A stretch of DNA of 64,000 nt from Massospora cicadina (taxonomy: Eukaryota > Entomophthoromycota > Entomophthoromycetes > Entomophthorales > Entomophthoraceae), in assembly GCA_022478985.1 (NCBI GenBank), contig JAKSZP010014506.1:62001-126000 (forward strand), read 5' to 3'. The number at the start of each line of letters is the position of its first letter. Position 1 is the stretch's first letter. Below are positions 1-11,727 of the stretch, piece after piece. Position numbers and translations under genes: made by a program. The notes under the pieces were generated by a model that saw nothing but the letters and a program-made list of their open reading frames with translations, was not told where the DNA came from and ran no database searches.

Positions 1-185
1 ATTCCTAATTATTTTATAATACTTATTTATTTTTATATCTTGATTTTGCTTGGTATATAAAATACTTCACTTTTTGTCTTAATAAAAACCTTTCCACAGA
101 ATCTCAAGTTTATCCTTTACTTGCACTATTAGTTAGTTAATTGATTTAATTGCCAGTAACCATTATAAAATTAACTAATTAACAT

Positions 186-200
186 AATACAGTAACCAGT
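186..200 (+). repeat. Left 15-bp target site duplication of the 201-2094 insertion
   Basis: The sequence aatacagtaaccagt is repeated exactly at 2095-2109. Other G1 copies (about 15,418 and 42,003) have this stretch once, continuing directly into the sequence found here after 2109. The length is typical of target-primed (LINE-type) insertion rather than of an LTR element. Confidence 0.85.
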
Positions 201-2094
201 TTAATAAATCTTTCTTTTGCTTTGATACCTAAATTGAAGCCAAATTAAGATTTTTAGAAAAATACAAAAAAACAACCACTCAAACAAGCCAAAACGTACC
301 AATTTGATGCAATTAACGGCTGCTGCCCTTGCTTGGGGTGGTGGTGCGCCACCATCTGGCATCTTTCAGCTTCCACTGAAGCACGACTGGGCTGGATCTG
401 CTAGACCTCACAATGCTACCAGCCGTTATGTCCCCCCTCAGGACTTGGCCACCACCTCACAAGCTTCCAAGTGGTGCTTGGAGCCCTTTGGTGCTCCCAC
501 AGAGCAATTTGTGTTTCAGCCTCTAGGTCAAATAGGGAATCTTTTCCCATATGCAAGCGTAGCCATCATTGAGATGCCCACTCTAGTTTTTGAAACTGCT
601 AGCTATATTGACTTCCGCCTCTTTAAGGGGTATTTTGACATTGGCTTCTAGTCAGAAGCGAAGCTGCAGCAGCATCTAAGCTGCCAATAATTTAATAAAA
701 AAATCCCTATTTCCACTGTTCACATGTAGCTCCCAGATGTGGCCACTTTAGTGGTCCAGTTTTCCAGGTTACATAGTTTTTTGCCCCAAACGCCTTTGCC
801 ATGAATTGACAGAGGATTTGGTCATTTATGGTGCAGACCCCATCTTGCAGTTTGTGGTTCCCAATGGGGTGGGTCAGTTGGTAGGGCCTCACGCCTTTGT
901 GACAATCCGCCCTTTCCTTTGTGACAACCACCTCACGATCCCCCCAAACTGTGATCAGATCCACACCTGATCACCCTTTTTGGGCACATGTTGAAAATGG
1001 CCACATCATATGCCCCTTATGCTTCAAATTAAATTATTTGAAGCGCAAGGCCCCATGGCTTCCACTTCCACCTCTTTCACTGCTCCTCCTTCTGGCATCA
1101 GACCAGCTGCTGCCTTACCCAAATTTTTGAGTGGAGCGTGATCCTCCTGCCCCCAACCTTGGCTAATTCTGGCACTGCTTCCAAAGCAGCAGCCAATCAA
1201 GTTTAATTATTTTTAAAAATTCGTCAGATTTACAGAATCCTGAGCTGATGGCTGAGACAGCTTCAGATGAGCTGCCATGGTCAACTGTTTGCAACCAATC
1301 AGGATCCGCCACCTCACTGACTCCAATAACTGCCCCCACCATTAGCTGATTTAAATACATTCAAAGCGCTCAAATGGATTGATGATAAAGATTGGCTTTA
1401 TAATGGTAAGCTTAATTTTGTCTTAGAGGAAATTTTTGTAAATCATCCTGATTTGCATCTCCACCGTTTCAGATCTAAAAATGGCTTCCCTAATTATAAA
1501 AATATTAATATAATGCAGTAGAAGCAGCAGCTGCTCCAGCTAACACCCTCCTCTTCCAACATCTTCATGGGGCAATAAAACCCCTTGTTGAGGGCGTTCC
1601 CATCCCAAATTTCTCCCATGATTTTGATGAGGATGCAAAATATGAGATTGAAGAGCTCACTTTTGGAGAAAGCTGCACTTGTATTGACATGGCAAAAAAT
1701 TCTCTGCTTTACCCCAATTATCCCCAAACCCGCCAGCGCATCAAATCTTTCACTTGTGTGCCTGCTCTCATCACTTTTGCTGATCATCAATTTGCTCAAT
1801 ACATTGAGGCGATGGACACCGCTAGCCTCATTAACAAAGAAAGCCCACAATTATAACTCCTAATGTCACATTTCTCTGATGCCCCACCCCTATGTTGTCC
1901 GCCATGGTCTGCCAGCTAAAGTGCGCACCGGACAAAAGTTTCCCCAAAGCTTCCTCATCTTCTTATATGGCTTCCTAGCTGATAGCTTAGGGGCTATATT
2001 AGGATTTTATTCTAATAACTCCTTAATTTGGCTCATTTACAAATAAAGATGTGTAGCGGCTCCCCTTTTGAGTTCAGCACCACTAGTGCTAAAA
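201..2094 (+). mobile_element. Unidentified 1.9 kb insertion with LINE-type hallmarks
   Basis: A 1,894-bp block absent from the other G1 copies, bounded by an exact 15-bp direct repeat and ending in a short A run (gtgctaaaaa). No LTRs or terminal inverted repeats are visible. The long duplication plus 3' A run is the signature of target-primed reverse transcription, so this could be a 5'-truncated or non-autonomous LINE, or a processed copy of a cellular transcript moved by a LINE. It does not resemble the LINE at 3709-8996 in sequence. It carries a decayed coding region (304-2046). Confidence 0.75.
304..2046 (+). pseudogene. Decayed coding region of unknown function inside the 1.9 kb insertion
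   Basis: I do not recognise this protein. Protein-like stretches follow one another on the plus strand in shifting frames: 304-651 (115 codons from ATG); 791-970; about 960-1,050 with Cys-Pro-Leu-Cys and flanking aromatic and basic residues, a possible half zinc knuckle; 1,236-1,349; 1,348-1,521 (Trp, Asp and aromatic rich); 1,515-1,856 (113 codons, acidic); and 1,864-2,046, ending at TAA just before the A-rich tail. The chain suggests one ORF of about 500-580 codons with five or more frameshifts. A stretch before the CxxC loosely recalls the region before the knuckle in LINE ORF1 proteins, so a LINE ORF1 is one guess; a retrocopied host gene is the other. Confidence 0.5.
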
Positions 2095-2109
2095 AATACA
2101 GTAACCAGT
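2095..2109 (+). repeat. Right 15-bp target site duplication of the 201-2094 insertion
   Basis: Exact copy of 186-200; G1 gag sequence resumes immediately after it. Confidence 0.85.
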
Positions 2110-3692
2110 ATAAGATCTGCTCTGAGAAGACACTCTCTATAATGGATACCTTATAGATGAGCTGTCAATGGAAGGGTTGGATTGGCTTCTATTAGGTCCT
2201 AAGTGCAAACATACTATGATTATGTCAAAGAGTGTCTATAAGAGTTTCTTTATGGGCTTCAATAGTTTATCAAAGCGTTTGATGCCACAAGGAGTAGTTT
2301 AGAAGAAAATTTGCTCTTCAAAGATTATTTTAATCTTAGAAAAGGTAGTATGGCGCTTAATCTGCGCGTAGTAGACTCCTAGAGCAGCGAGCAGCCTCAA
2401 ATGTTAAGCGATCTGAGGTCAGTAAGCTGACTGTTGAGCTCACTACATAGGTGGCAACATTAGCCCTAGTGATAATCATGAAAGTTCTAATGAATAGTTT
2501 GATAATAAAGCAGATATGGAAGTATATCATGGAGAGGATTCCTCTGAGCTCCTGATGAGGGAAGAGGATACAATTTTGTTCAAGACTCCTAACCCTGGAA
2601 TTAGAGGTGAATAATCTATGTAACAATCTTTAGAGTGCCAAGAAGACCACCAGAAGAGCACAAATTACCTCTCTACCTATTGTGAGAGGACCATCACCTT
2701 TTATCAAATTGGAAGCTATGCTCAAGAATTTCGAGGAGAAATTTTTATCAAGGAAGAGAATGGTGAAACTATCACTTTGAATGAATATTAGAGCACTTAT
2801 AACACCTTAAAATATGCTGTTTGTCAAGGGGAAGAGAATGAAAAATTTTAAGAAAAAAAATGCCTACTGTAACAGAGCCTACCTCTACTCAACCTATAAC
2901 ACAATTGGAGGCACCTATGTGGGCTGCTTAAAGAAATGTACCACAACTGTTCAGAACTGCTAATCATCCAATCATGATGCACGCTGATCCTATTGAAGAG
3001 GACATTAACTCTTACTTTAATTTAAGACCATGTATACACCTGGTGAAGGAAGAATTGCGGGTTCTCTTCATATCTTTAAGAACAGCAAATGATGCTTCTA
3101 GCAATCGCCAGGAGGCTCACCATGTGCAAGCGTATTGAGCTGTGAGGCTCAGGAGATCCTTTTTGTGAATATAGGACCTGGACTAATTAAAACTGAAGTA
3201 AAGATTATTCTCCTTTTAAAAGTTTGTTGGTAGAAAAGATGTCTAGGATATGAAACAAGGATTCCTCCTGAGAAAAAAAAGGTAAGAATGAGTTAGTTGA
3301 GAATTATGCCTCTTGCTACTATCTCAAGGCTTAACAATTATGGACCACAGGAACTATGGACGTGCTTACCATGAAAACCATCTCATTGATATCATTGGAG
3401 ATGCAACCTAATTTGAAGATAAGTTGGCCCTAGAGGGTAAGAGCGTGACGTCCCTCAAGCGCTTAAGGAAGTGCTACTTGACATACAAGGGATGTACAAA
3501 GCTGAAATATAAGTCAATGGACTAACCTCCTTCTCAATGAGTTAATAAGGCCATTTGTGTCGCCAACAATAATGGTGAAAAACCAAAGGATTAGAGTACC
3601 AAACTGCCTTAACTTTCACTTGTTGAGAGATGACCTGTAACAAGTGTCATCAACCTGTACTCTTTTACCAATCTTTCCATTACTTGCCACCA

Positions 3693-3708
3693 AAAATAAG
3701 GACACCCC
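3693..3708 (+). repeat. Left target site duplication of LINE copy 1
   Basis: aaaataaggacacccc, repeated with one mismatch at 8997-9012. The same G1 stretch occurs once, uninterrupted, near 53,065 in copy B, which acts as an empty site. Confidence 0.85.
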
Positions 3709-3802
3709 AAATTTTCTCTCTCGTTGCAATCACTTTTGCAACCCATTCAATTCAAGTCTGAATCTAGTTTGATAATCTCATAGAGGAGATTAGTCTGCGC
3801 CC

Positions 3803-5209
3803 ATGTCAGGGAGCAGTTGGGCAAGTAAGGTAAGAGGAGCAGGTGGGAGGCTCATGGCCTCAAACGTTCAAAAACGCCCTGGAGAAACCGGCGGAATAGA
3901 AATTTTTAAAAAACTGGCAGTCACTATTTCCCCAGAGATCCTCGCTTGGCAAGCATGATGCAACCAGTACATCAATACGCTGCACTCCCAGCCACTTTTG
4001 TCGGTGGAATATGGAGTCCGCATGTTTCTGGACATCCAACAAATGGCTTTATGGGAAAAATTTTGTGGGGATGTGCACACTTAATTCCCAACTGTGGTGT
4101 ATGTCACACCTCACTCCATGTCACGCAGTTGGCTGGACCTAGGTTTCAAAAACAAAGAGGCAGCAGATGAGGCTGCTGCGGTGTGCATAGTGATCGACCT
4201 CCCCAAAGGGCAATGGGTCATTAAAACAAAGTGCACTAGATGGACAAAATCCAACCAAATTTTCCTCACATTCAACTTCTTGCCTACTATGGTAAAACGT
4301 GACATTTTGGAGCAACACCTGAAAGATGGTCTCGCCGTCTATGGCGAAATACAATCTTTTGAAATGCAACACTTTATGCTGATGCCACACCTGTGCACCA
4401 GCAAATCCATCGCAGTTCTGACCCAAAACAAGGAGATTGCAAAGGACCTAACCCAGATCCTGCACTCCACTTTTATTAATATTAGAGGGTATACTACCCA
4501 CCCTTTCCGGGTGACTGTGGACAGCGCGCCCCCCATCTGCACCCACTATGACGCGTTTGGCCATAAGGCACACACATGCCCCACCAAGGAGGGCGTCACA
4601 TTCCAAGAGCACCCCTCAGCGGCCATGGCCAGCGGAGAGGCGCACTACGAACCATCTGTAAGCACCAAAGAGGCTTTCCCATGGGGAGCACAAGGTTACT
4701 ACCTACTGGTAAAGCCTAAATCCCTGCAAGAGCGGAAGAAGGCCAAGCAGGCCTGCAGAGCTGCGGCCAAGGAAGCAGCCAAAGTCACCACCGCTATCCC
4801 ACACTCCCAACGCCAGAAGGACATTGAAGCCTTCACGGCAGAAGCAAATTGGGAATCCATCAACCAATCAGATTGGGAAGCCCATGCAAATGGGCCACTC
4901 GATCTGAGGATCCAATGGGGGACTTGTACTCACCCAATCGTTGCACCCAAGCTCCGGTTGAAACTGACTTGGGGCCCATCCCAACTGAAAAAAGTTTTTG
5001 ACCCACTCAACGGTGCACCAAATTCTGCACCACAAAAAATTCGTCCAACATTGGGGAAACAAAAAGCGAAGGCAAAAGCCAACGCGAACCTTTCTGCTAA
5101 AATTAACAAAACCACCAATAGTGTTGCTGCAAACACCTGTGCTGCTGTGAAGGCCCATGGGGATCTAGAGGAGGCTAGTGGGCCCAGGTGCCTACCCCCT
5201 CGCACCTAA
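3803..5209 (+). pseudogene. LINE copy 1 ORF1, nucleic-acid-binding protein, one nonsense mutation
   Basis: 469 codons counting the stop, from ATG 3803 (same context in copies 2 and 3) to TAA 5207, in one frame, broken only by TGA at 3956-3958 where copy 2 has CGA (Arg), so the change is a CpG transition. ORF1 proteins of this type coat LINE RNA. A CCHC knuckle lies at 4538-4579; its second Cys is Tyr here, while copy 2 keeps Cys-x2-Cys-x4-His-x4-Cys. An Ala/Lys-rich, probably helical stretch follows (about 4720-4800), then a basic C-terminus. The 371-codon part from 4094 is open. Confidence 0.85.
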
Positions 5210-5215
5210 GGTGTG

Positions 5216-8200
5216 ATGGGGAAACCTTCACTTTAGGGACATTGAATATCGCTAGACTCAAGGCCTCGCCATCCTGGGCTAGGAAACTGAGTTTTTTACA
5301 AGAATTTTACCTGGGATATCCTGGCCATCCAGGAGTCCCACTGTCCACGAGGTTCCAAGGAGGCTTGGAAAACAATGCTCCTCCCATCCATATCCTTTTG
5401 GTAAGATCACAGTGGGGTGCTAATATGGAAAAAAAAATTTCTAATTTTTATCATCAGAAACCTTCCTCAATGGCCATGTCCTCGTTGTCACTTTCTTGAA
5501 AGCTGACATGGTACACGCTATCATCAATATCTATGACCCAAACGGTGCATGAGAGCGTTAGGAATTTTTCTCATCGGTCAAATCCCTCCCGCTACCCCCA
5601 GACCCTTTTATAGTCAGCGACATGAACTGTTGGCTAAATACTCCGACGGACCAGTGGCTTTTCTCCTCCCACGCCCCCCAGGGCCACGTTGAACTTCGCG
5701 TTCTAAAGGCCACCCTTAGGCTAATGGATGCGCTGCTGTGGCAAGCCCTGCTGCTCAAGAACATGATGCGCCCCCACATCCACAATGGCTAATTAAGGTC
5801 CATTTCCTGCATTGACCTTATCCTTATGCCGGCGAAATTCCAACCCCACATATCCCACTTTAAAACAACAAAAATGGAATTCTTCAACCATTGACTGGTC
5901 TCGATAACCTACCACCTACCTGTCACAGCTGCAAAGGGCCCACATTGGTGTAAAATCCGCCCCTTAAGCTTGCGTCGTCAGGATTTTCCATGTGGGTGGA
6001 ATCAGCAACTTTGGCAAAAAAGTTTGTTGCACCATTTTGTGCGGACCCCATTTCCACTTGGGCAGCCTTCAAAGAGGATACCATCCGCCACTCTTGCCAC
6101 CTCTCTTCCAGACACTCACGAGCCACAAAGGCTGTCATTTCGCGCGCTCTGTCACTGTTGGCACACCTGGAGTCCAATATCCCAGCTACAGGATAGAGCT
6201 ATGCATGGGGCTGGAAGTGGGCGGAGGCAGCCACCCACCTCAACGGCTCAAAAGGCAACACAAACATCGGGTTTGTGTTCAGTACAGGGCCAAACACATC
6301 ACAAAAGATGACAAGTGCACCGCACTACTTTTTAAAAAAATTTGCACCATGCCAGAGTGTGGCCTGCACACAGGTGCAAAGATCGGATGATTCCATTGCA
6401 GATATGCCAGCAGAAGTGGCAATCAAAACACAAAAGTATTACTCCAAGTTGTACCAATCTGATCCAATTCAGCCGGCTGAAGTGGCAGATTTTTTTGACT
6501 GAGCCCACATCTGCACCATTTTCTGATACCCAGAGATAATAAATTTGATTACTCTTAACAAATTATGGATAGCCATTCGCGGTGCACCAAACTGAAAATG
6601 CCCAGGCCCAGATGGCATTCCATATGAATTCTATAAAAAGTACTTCAAATATTTATCCCCAATACTGCTGGCCTCAATTAACCAGAGCCTTTTGGAAACG
6701 CGCCTCCTGCCAGGAGGACAATAGGCCTTCACCATCACACTTTTCAAGAAAGGGGACAAGCTAGACTTATCCAACTGGCGCCCCATTTCTTTAACTAACA
6801 CGGATACAAAAATTTTAACAAAAATCATGGCTAACCGTTTAGGGATTGTAGCATCTGCCATCATCTCCCCAGAACAATTCAGTTTCATACCCAGAAGGTC
6901 GATTTGGTACAACGTGCACTCTGTGGCCAACGCGTGCCAGTCCACAGCCTCTGGGGCACTTGCATTCTTAGACCAACAGAAAGCCTCTAGTACTAAAAAG
7001 AAAGCCTATGATAGAGTAAACTGGGAATACCTCAGGGCCTGCCTCCATCAATTCTGCTTACTCCCTCGCTTCATCAACTGGGTGATGCTGCTCACGGAAT
7101 CTGCAACAATGACAGTACGTGGCCCTGGCTTCAAAACGGAAGTAGTCCTCCCTCAAAGGGGCTTGCAACAAGGGGACCCACTTAGCCCACTATTATACAA
7201 CTTCAGCCTTGAACCACTACTTCGAAATGCAAATGCCCAACTCACTGTAGTCCATGTGCCAGCCCAAGCCCCAATCAAGATGATGGCGTTTGCAGATGAC
7301 TGCATGGTTGGGGTGTCTGATAAAGATGCACACGCACTTGAAGCTCTCATCCAGGAGTATTCCTGGGTAAGTAATGCTGCACTGAACGCCTCCAAAATTG
7401 AAATCATCCTCCTTGGTCGGTATCATAACTGCTGTGCCCCTGCAACCAGCGCCCAGCCCAGACCATCTGCTCACACACGCGCTCGCCCTCCCAGCTCACC
7501 CCACACTGCCCCACTGGTGCTCCCCTTTGTGCCACGCCCTACCATAGGGCTGGTCCGCCATCTGGACGTGTGGGTGGAGGCAGGCTGATATGCATCAGCA
7601 GTCATGGAGAGTCGTATTCTAGACAACGTGATGAAGTGCATCGCCTCCCTCAGAGCCCACCCTACTTCCCTTACTGGCAGGGTCGTTTTGGCCGACTCTA
7701 TGCTCCTCTCCAAAGTCTGGTTCAGAGCCCATGACATCCCCTTCTCCCCAAGTTTCTTCAAATCCTTGCATTCCCTGCTGCAAGGATGGCTATGGTCAGG
7801 CCGCCCTCCACCAGTACGGTTAGAGGTCATGTTTGGCCCTCATCAGCATGGTGGCATGGGCCTGCTTGACTTCAAAGTCCATGCTGCCAATATCCTGGGC
7901 ACTTGGATTGCGGCTGTCACCGCCCCTACACTCCCCTCCTAACACTGATCCCGCATGGCCTGCTCCAACTTCTCCCGCGCCTTGGGCCTCAACAATCCAT
8001 TAAACCCCCACTCCCTGATGAAATACCTGGCTTCACACCCATTGGCCACAGGTCCTCACGGTACTAAAACCCACTACAAACGAATCCTACTCTCCATGCG
8101 GAGCGCTGAGTGGAGAATTCATATTAGCGGACATACAACCCAAAGAGGCCGCCCCTCACCTCAGTTCACACAAGAGGTACAGGGGCTACCCATCCATGAT

Positions 8201-8996
8201 GGCGGGATCCCCACATGGCCCCATGTCCTATCCAGGGTGGACTACCTGGACATGATGGACATATCTTACTCCATTGAGACCCAAAAAACTATCTGGAAAT
8301 ACACACACCATCCTTTGTTGCAGCCTCAAATCTGTTCCCAATTGTGGCGCTGCCTGAGGTGGGTGTACCGTACAGCCAAGCGCTCTAACGCTTTACACTC
8401 ATCCTGCGTCGTGTGTGGCCAGTATGGAACGCTGTTCCACCGCCTGGAGAAGTGTCCCACCTCTAAAGTAATATGGCGCGAAGTTCAACGTCTGCTGGGC
8501 CAGGATCATATACATCCCTTCAGTCTGTCAAGAGACATGTTTGCCCTATCAATAGCCTCCCCCTTCCACCCTCCCTCCGTGCTCTGGTGGTTGAAATCGC
8601 CATGTGGACTATCCACACGATTGTCTTGGATGCCATCGCAGGCTCCACCCCCACCCTCCCAGAAGCTGTCCACAGATTCTGGTCTCACTTGGTGGACCAC
8701 TTTTAAGAGTGGATGCTTGGATACCTCCCACCACGTCGCCAACAGCTGGTCTCCTCATGGTTCCCTTTTTGATTCATCAAATCAGAACCCTTCCTTCACA
8801 TGTGTTCAATTGTGGCTACGGTCCCTTCACACGTTCCCTCCCCCTCCTCATAAGTGGCATTCCCGCTGGCAACAAGAGATAGCATCACTTCTCTGGGGTG
8901 CCTTCCCTGTTACTACATTTTGTCTCTTTTGGGTCAAATTCAGAAGTGTCCGTCCCATGGACGGCCTTCCCCGCAATAAATTTAAATTTAAAATTT
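5216..8996 (+). pseudogene. LINE copy 1 ORF2: endonuclease, reverse transcriptase, C-terminal Cys/His domain
   Basis: ORF2 should start at ATG 5216, six bases after the ORF1 stop; copies 2 and 3 have the same arrangement. Domains in order: APE-like endonuclease (TLNIA start near 5,237; a degraded QETH motif, read QESH, near 5,330; the SDHQPV-type end near 5,890 is damaged), reverse transcriptase (about 6,600-7,420; QRGLQQGDPLSPLLYN near 7,155, catalytic FADD at 7289-7300), and a C-terminal Cys-x2-Cys...His...Cys motif at 8405-8458 in a Trp-rich context, like zf-RVT regions of other LINEs. At least four frameshifts. A 21-bp in-frame insertion near 6985-7005, absent from copy 3, lies just before the conserved AYDRVNWEY motif. 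The enzyme would nick target DNA and copy the LINE RNA there. Confidence 0.88.
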
Positions 8997-9012
8997 AAAA
9001 TAATGACACCCC
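8997..9012 (+). repeat. Right target site duplication of LINE copy 1
   Basis: aaaataatgacacccc; one mismatch to 3693-3708. G1 sequence continues after it, matching 53,080 onwards. Confidence 0.85.
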
Positions 9013-9720
9013 CCAAAGAGGATACTCCCAATGCTTTCAACTAGAAGATCTCTATACAAAGGGTGAATACAGCCTCAAAGATTACTATTTGGTTAGCGTA
9101 TGATACCTTATGTTAGGGGCACCAGCGTGGTTGCTGTGCCTGCTAGATTAAGATTTAATGGTAAAGATAGATATACATCAAGTGATACCTACTTGGCGCA
9201 AGGTAATTATCCTACACTGGACATCAATTTAGCTGAAGAATGAGAGCAGCTAGTTATTGTTACCTTCAAGAACTTGACACCAGACAATGAGGATACTATC
9301 AAAGCAACCACGAGCACATCTGCTCTAGGCAGTTTGAGGAATCTTCTATCAACGTGATAACCACTGGAAACCCTTTTCAGAAGAGCATAATGAAAGTAGG
9401 AGTAATTATTCAGAAGGTGCATGTATTGGCATTACTGGACACTGGGGCTCCAGCTAACATCATCTCATTTAAACTCATGAAGAAATTGACGTTAATGCCT
9501 TATATTGACTACAACGTGAAGTACCACACTTTAGGAGCTTATCATTAGTTGTCCTTACACTTTGGGCGCATGGTCCTGACAGCCCCAGAAGTGGTTTTAG
9601 ACAACGACCACTATGATTTCTTACTAAGACACAGTCTCTTGGAGTTTAGGTTGAAGATTGATTTCAACAATAGCATGATGACATTTTTAGATATCAACTT
9701 CCACTTGTGATTAAGGATGA
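9013..9720 (+). pseudogene. G1 copy A gag end and aspartic protease
   Basis: The retroviral-type aspartic protease that would cut Gag-Pol. The active-site motif LLDTGAPANIIS sits at about 9432-9467 (catalytic Asp codon 9438-9440), in an open stretch from 9354. A downstream segment (about 9,550-9,660) matches the second half of the fold in copy B. Upstream, 9,200-9,350 corresponds to the gag tail at 53,265-53,420 in copy B, which reads in frame into the protease, so G1 probably makes a Gag-Pro fusion. A stop at 9547 and later indels break it. Confidence 0.8.
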
Positions 9721-9900
9721 GGACGTCAAACTGAGGAAAGAACGTAAATACTTGGTTGTAATAGATTAATCTATCTATCACATTAACTATATCTTAACTG
9801 GAAAATTGTAAAGCAGCTACCACCTATCATTAGCACAGAGGAAGGACTCCCTCTGACCACCAAAAAACTATATAGTTTTGACAAAGGGGATCAACGCAGG

Positions 9901-10790
9901 ATGACCCTGTCAATTATTGTGAATATTCCTCCTGACACTATAATGGAATTATACAGCTGCAACAGAATCCGCAAACAAGAGCCCAGAGTACACCTGGATT
10001 CTGAAACCCTCTATTCTGGAGAATTAAACATTATGTTGGGAAACATTACTACTCGATCAATCAGATTTAAGAAAGGACAAGTTGTAGTTTGACCTGAATG
10101 ACAAATTTTAAGACATTTAATCTGTCTGTGCAGTAGAGTATTTTGGAGAGCTATGGGTTGAAGATGAGATCCCTAAGCAGCAGAAGGAGATTAATGAACT
10201 TCTTGGGAGAGTTTAGTGACATATTCAATTCAGCTCTAATGATTAAAGCCTGTGCAAGGGTGAGGTCCACAAGACGGATAATGGTTCCTCTAGACCCTTT
10301 AAGCCCTAACTCTACCACTGCATGAAAGCAGAGGACGCAGTTATTATGTGAGAGCTTAAACAATTGGCTAAAGCAGGGAAGATTAGACCATCCAAGAGCC
10401 CATGAACATATCCTTTGTTGCTGGTGCACAAAAAGGATGTAACCCATATAGTTTTCATGGACTACCAGCGCTTAAACGAGATATATAAAAATGACTTGTA
10501 CCCATTAAAGCGCATTGATGACACTTTGAAGCACCTGGGCGTCTTGAAAAACTTTTGGCAATAAATCTGTCCAGAAGCTACTAGTAGATGGAGCTCTCTC
10601 CCGAGGATCAGGATAAATGCGCCCTGATCAATATCCAAAGTCTTTTTGAGCCCACCAAGATGACACAGGGGATTTGCAACTCCCCTTCTACCTTCCAGAA
10701 TGCGATGGTTCACATTTTCAGCAATCTCAAATTTAAGTGTTGATATACCTTTACAGCATCACTGGTTCATCTGGACGTTCAAAGAGCATC
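9901..10790 (+). pseudogene. G1 copy A reverse transcriptase and preceding linker
   Basis: An open stretch at 9901-10,092 links protease to reverse transcriptase and is repeated at 60,455-60,655. The start of the RT domain (LLGEFSDIFN) is near 10,200. Later blocks appear in shifting frames: MDYQRL near 10,458, then the region aligned to copy B's INLSSGYWHMELSP (about 10,565). The YxDD catalytic box reads Tyr-Leu-Tyr-Ser at 10,746-10,757, so the enzyme is dead even apart from frameshifts. The identity is clear from the block order and from copy B. Confidence 0.8.
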
Positions 10791-11039
10791 TGCAGCACCT
10801 CTGGGAGTCTTTACATGGCTGCGCTTGTCTAATTTGAAATTGAAATAAAGCAAATGCACATTCCTCAAGTGACATCTAAAGTTACTGGAACATAAGATAG
10901 ACCTAGCAGGATCAAGCCTCGGGATGGGAAGGTGAACGCCATTGTGGTTATGGAGCCACTGAGGAGAATGATTTTTATCCAAGTGTTCCTGGAGATGGTG
11001 TGATACTACAGACAGTTCATCCCCCATTTCTCAGACTTG

Positions 11040-11570
11040 GCAGCGCCCCTCACATACCTGCTTACTAAGGAGACAAAGTTTGAGTGTTTCCTGGAGCAAG
11101 AGCAGGCCTTCGCAGAGTTAAAGGCATGATTGGGTAGAAGCACCAATCATGGTCTATCTAGACTTTAAAGAGACATTCTAGCTATATACTTAGGCCAGTG
11201 ATGTAGGACTTGGCGCGATCTTGGCACAGTTAGATGATGGAGGGATGGATCACCCAATAAAGTACTACTCAAAATTATTCAACAAATCTAAGAAGAACTA
11301 CACAGTCACCAAAAATGAGTGCTTGGTGGTGATCATAGTAGTCATACAATTTAGCCTTATTTTTATATGGTATATTTTAAAAGTTAGTCACAGATCATGC
11401 TTCTTTCCACTGGTGAGAAACCATAAAGGATCCTAATGGACATTTTTCCCATTGATATGTAGTCCTCCAAAGATATGATTTTAAAATAATACATTAAGCA
11501 GGATAAACACCTCAACGCAGATGGCTTGTCAAGATTACCAGTGTTTTATTAAGCAACTGAGAGTGATCAC
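11040..11570 (+). pseudogene. G1 copy A RNase H
   Basis: Ty3/Gypsy-type RNase H directly after reverse transcriptase. The ASDVGLGAIL block starts near 11,200 and is followed in frame by KYYSKLFNKSKKNYTVTKNE up to about 11,320, the usual substrate-strand core. Frame changes follow, and the downstream connection region (11,470-11,550) ends in a motif resembling NADGLSRLP. Copy B has the same block at 61,749-61,880. Confidence 0.82.
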
Positions 11571-11727
11571 CTTTATGACCTAATTGGTTTACCAGAAGAA
11601 GCCTGGTATTATGACAAAGTAATTCAAGAGCGTCCTGAAAAGATGTTCCAAAGACACCTGGCGTGTCAATGGGAATCTAAAAATAAGAATTAGAAACAAA
11701 CGGTCCCCATATATCCAGCCTATCAAT

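Larger units (their letters stand above)
1..3708 (+). pseudogene. G1 copy A gag region, decayed, split by the 201-2094 insertion
   Basis: Bases 1-200 and 2095-3708 align with 41,817-42,824 plus 52,286-53,090 of G1 copy B, and the first part also with 15,231-15,720. The first 200 bases are AT-rich and non-coding in all three copies, possibly a leader or intron. No CCHC knuckle was seen. Short coding stretches rich in Glu, Asp and Lys appear around 2,440-2,830, and a Lys-rich stretch near 3,400-3,600 matches 52,729-52,986 of copy B. Many stops interrupt it. The gag assignment rests mainly on position upstream of the protease. Confidence 0.7.
3709..8996 (+). mobile_element. LINE (non-LTR retrotransposon) copy 1, full length, dead
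   Basis: A 5,288-bp element inserted in the gag region of G1 copy A. It has a short 5' leader beginning near ctctctcgttgcaatcac, ORF1 (zinc-knuckle protein), ORF2 (endonuclease, reverse transcriptase, C-terminal Cys/His motif), and an AT-rich 3' end (aataaatttaaatttaaa) instead of a long poly(A). Target duplication is 16 bp with one mismatch. Copies 2 and 3 on the minus strand share both ends. ORF1 stops at 5209 and ORF2 starts at 5216, a compact two-cistron layout. ORF2 is broken by several frameshifts, so the copy is inactive. Confidence 0.92.

Noticed and set aside
1494..1850. Minus-strand 118-codon frame in the 1.9 kb insertion
   Set aside because: The plus strand carries a protein-like chain here consistent with the A-rich 3' end; the minus frame has low-complexity Cys/Phe/Ile ends and looks like a shadow.
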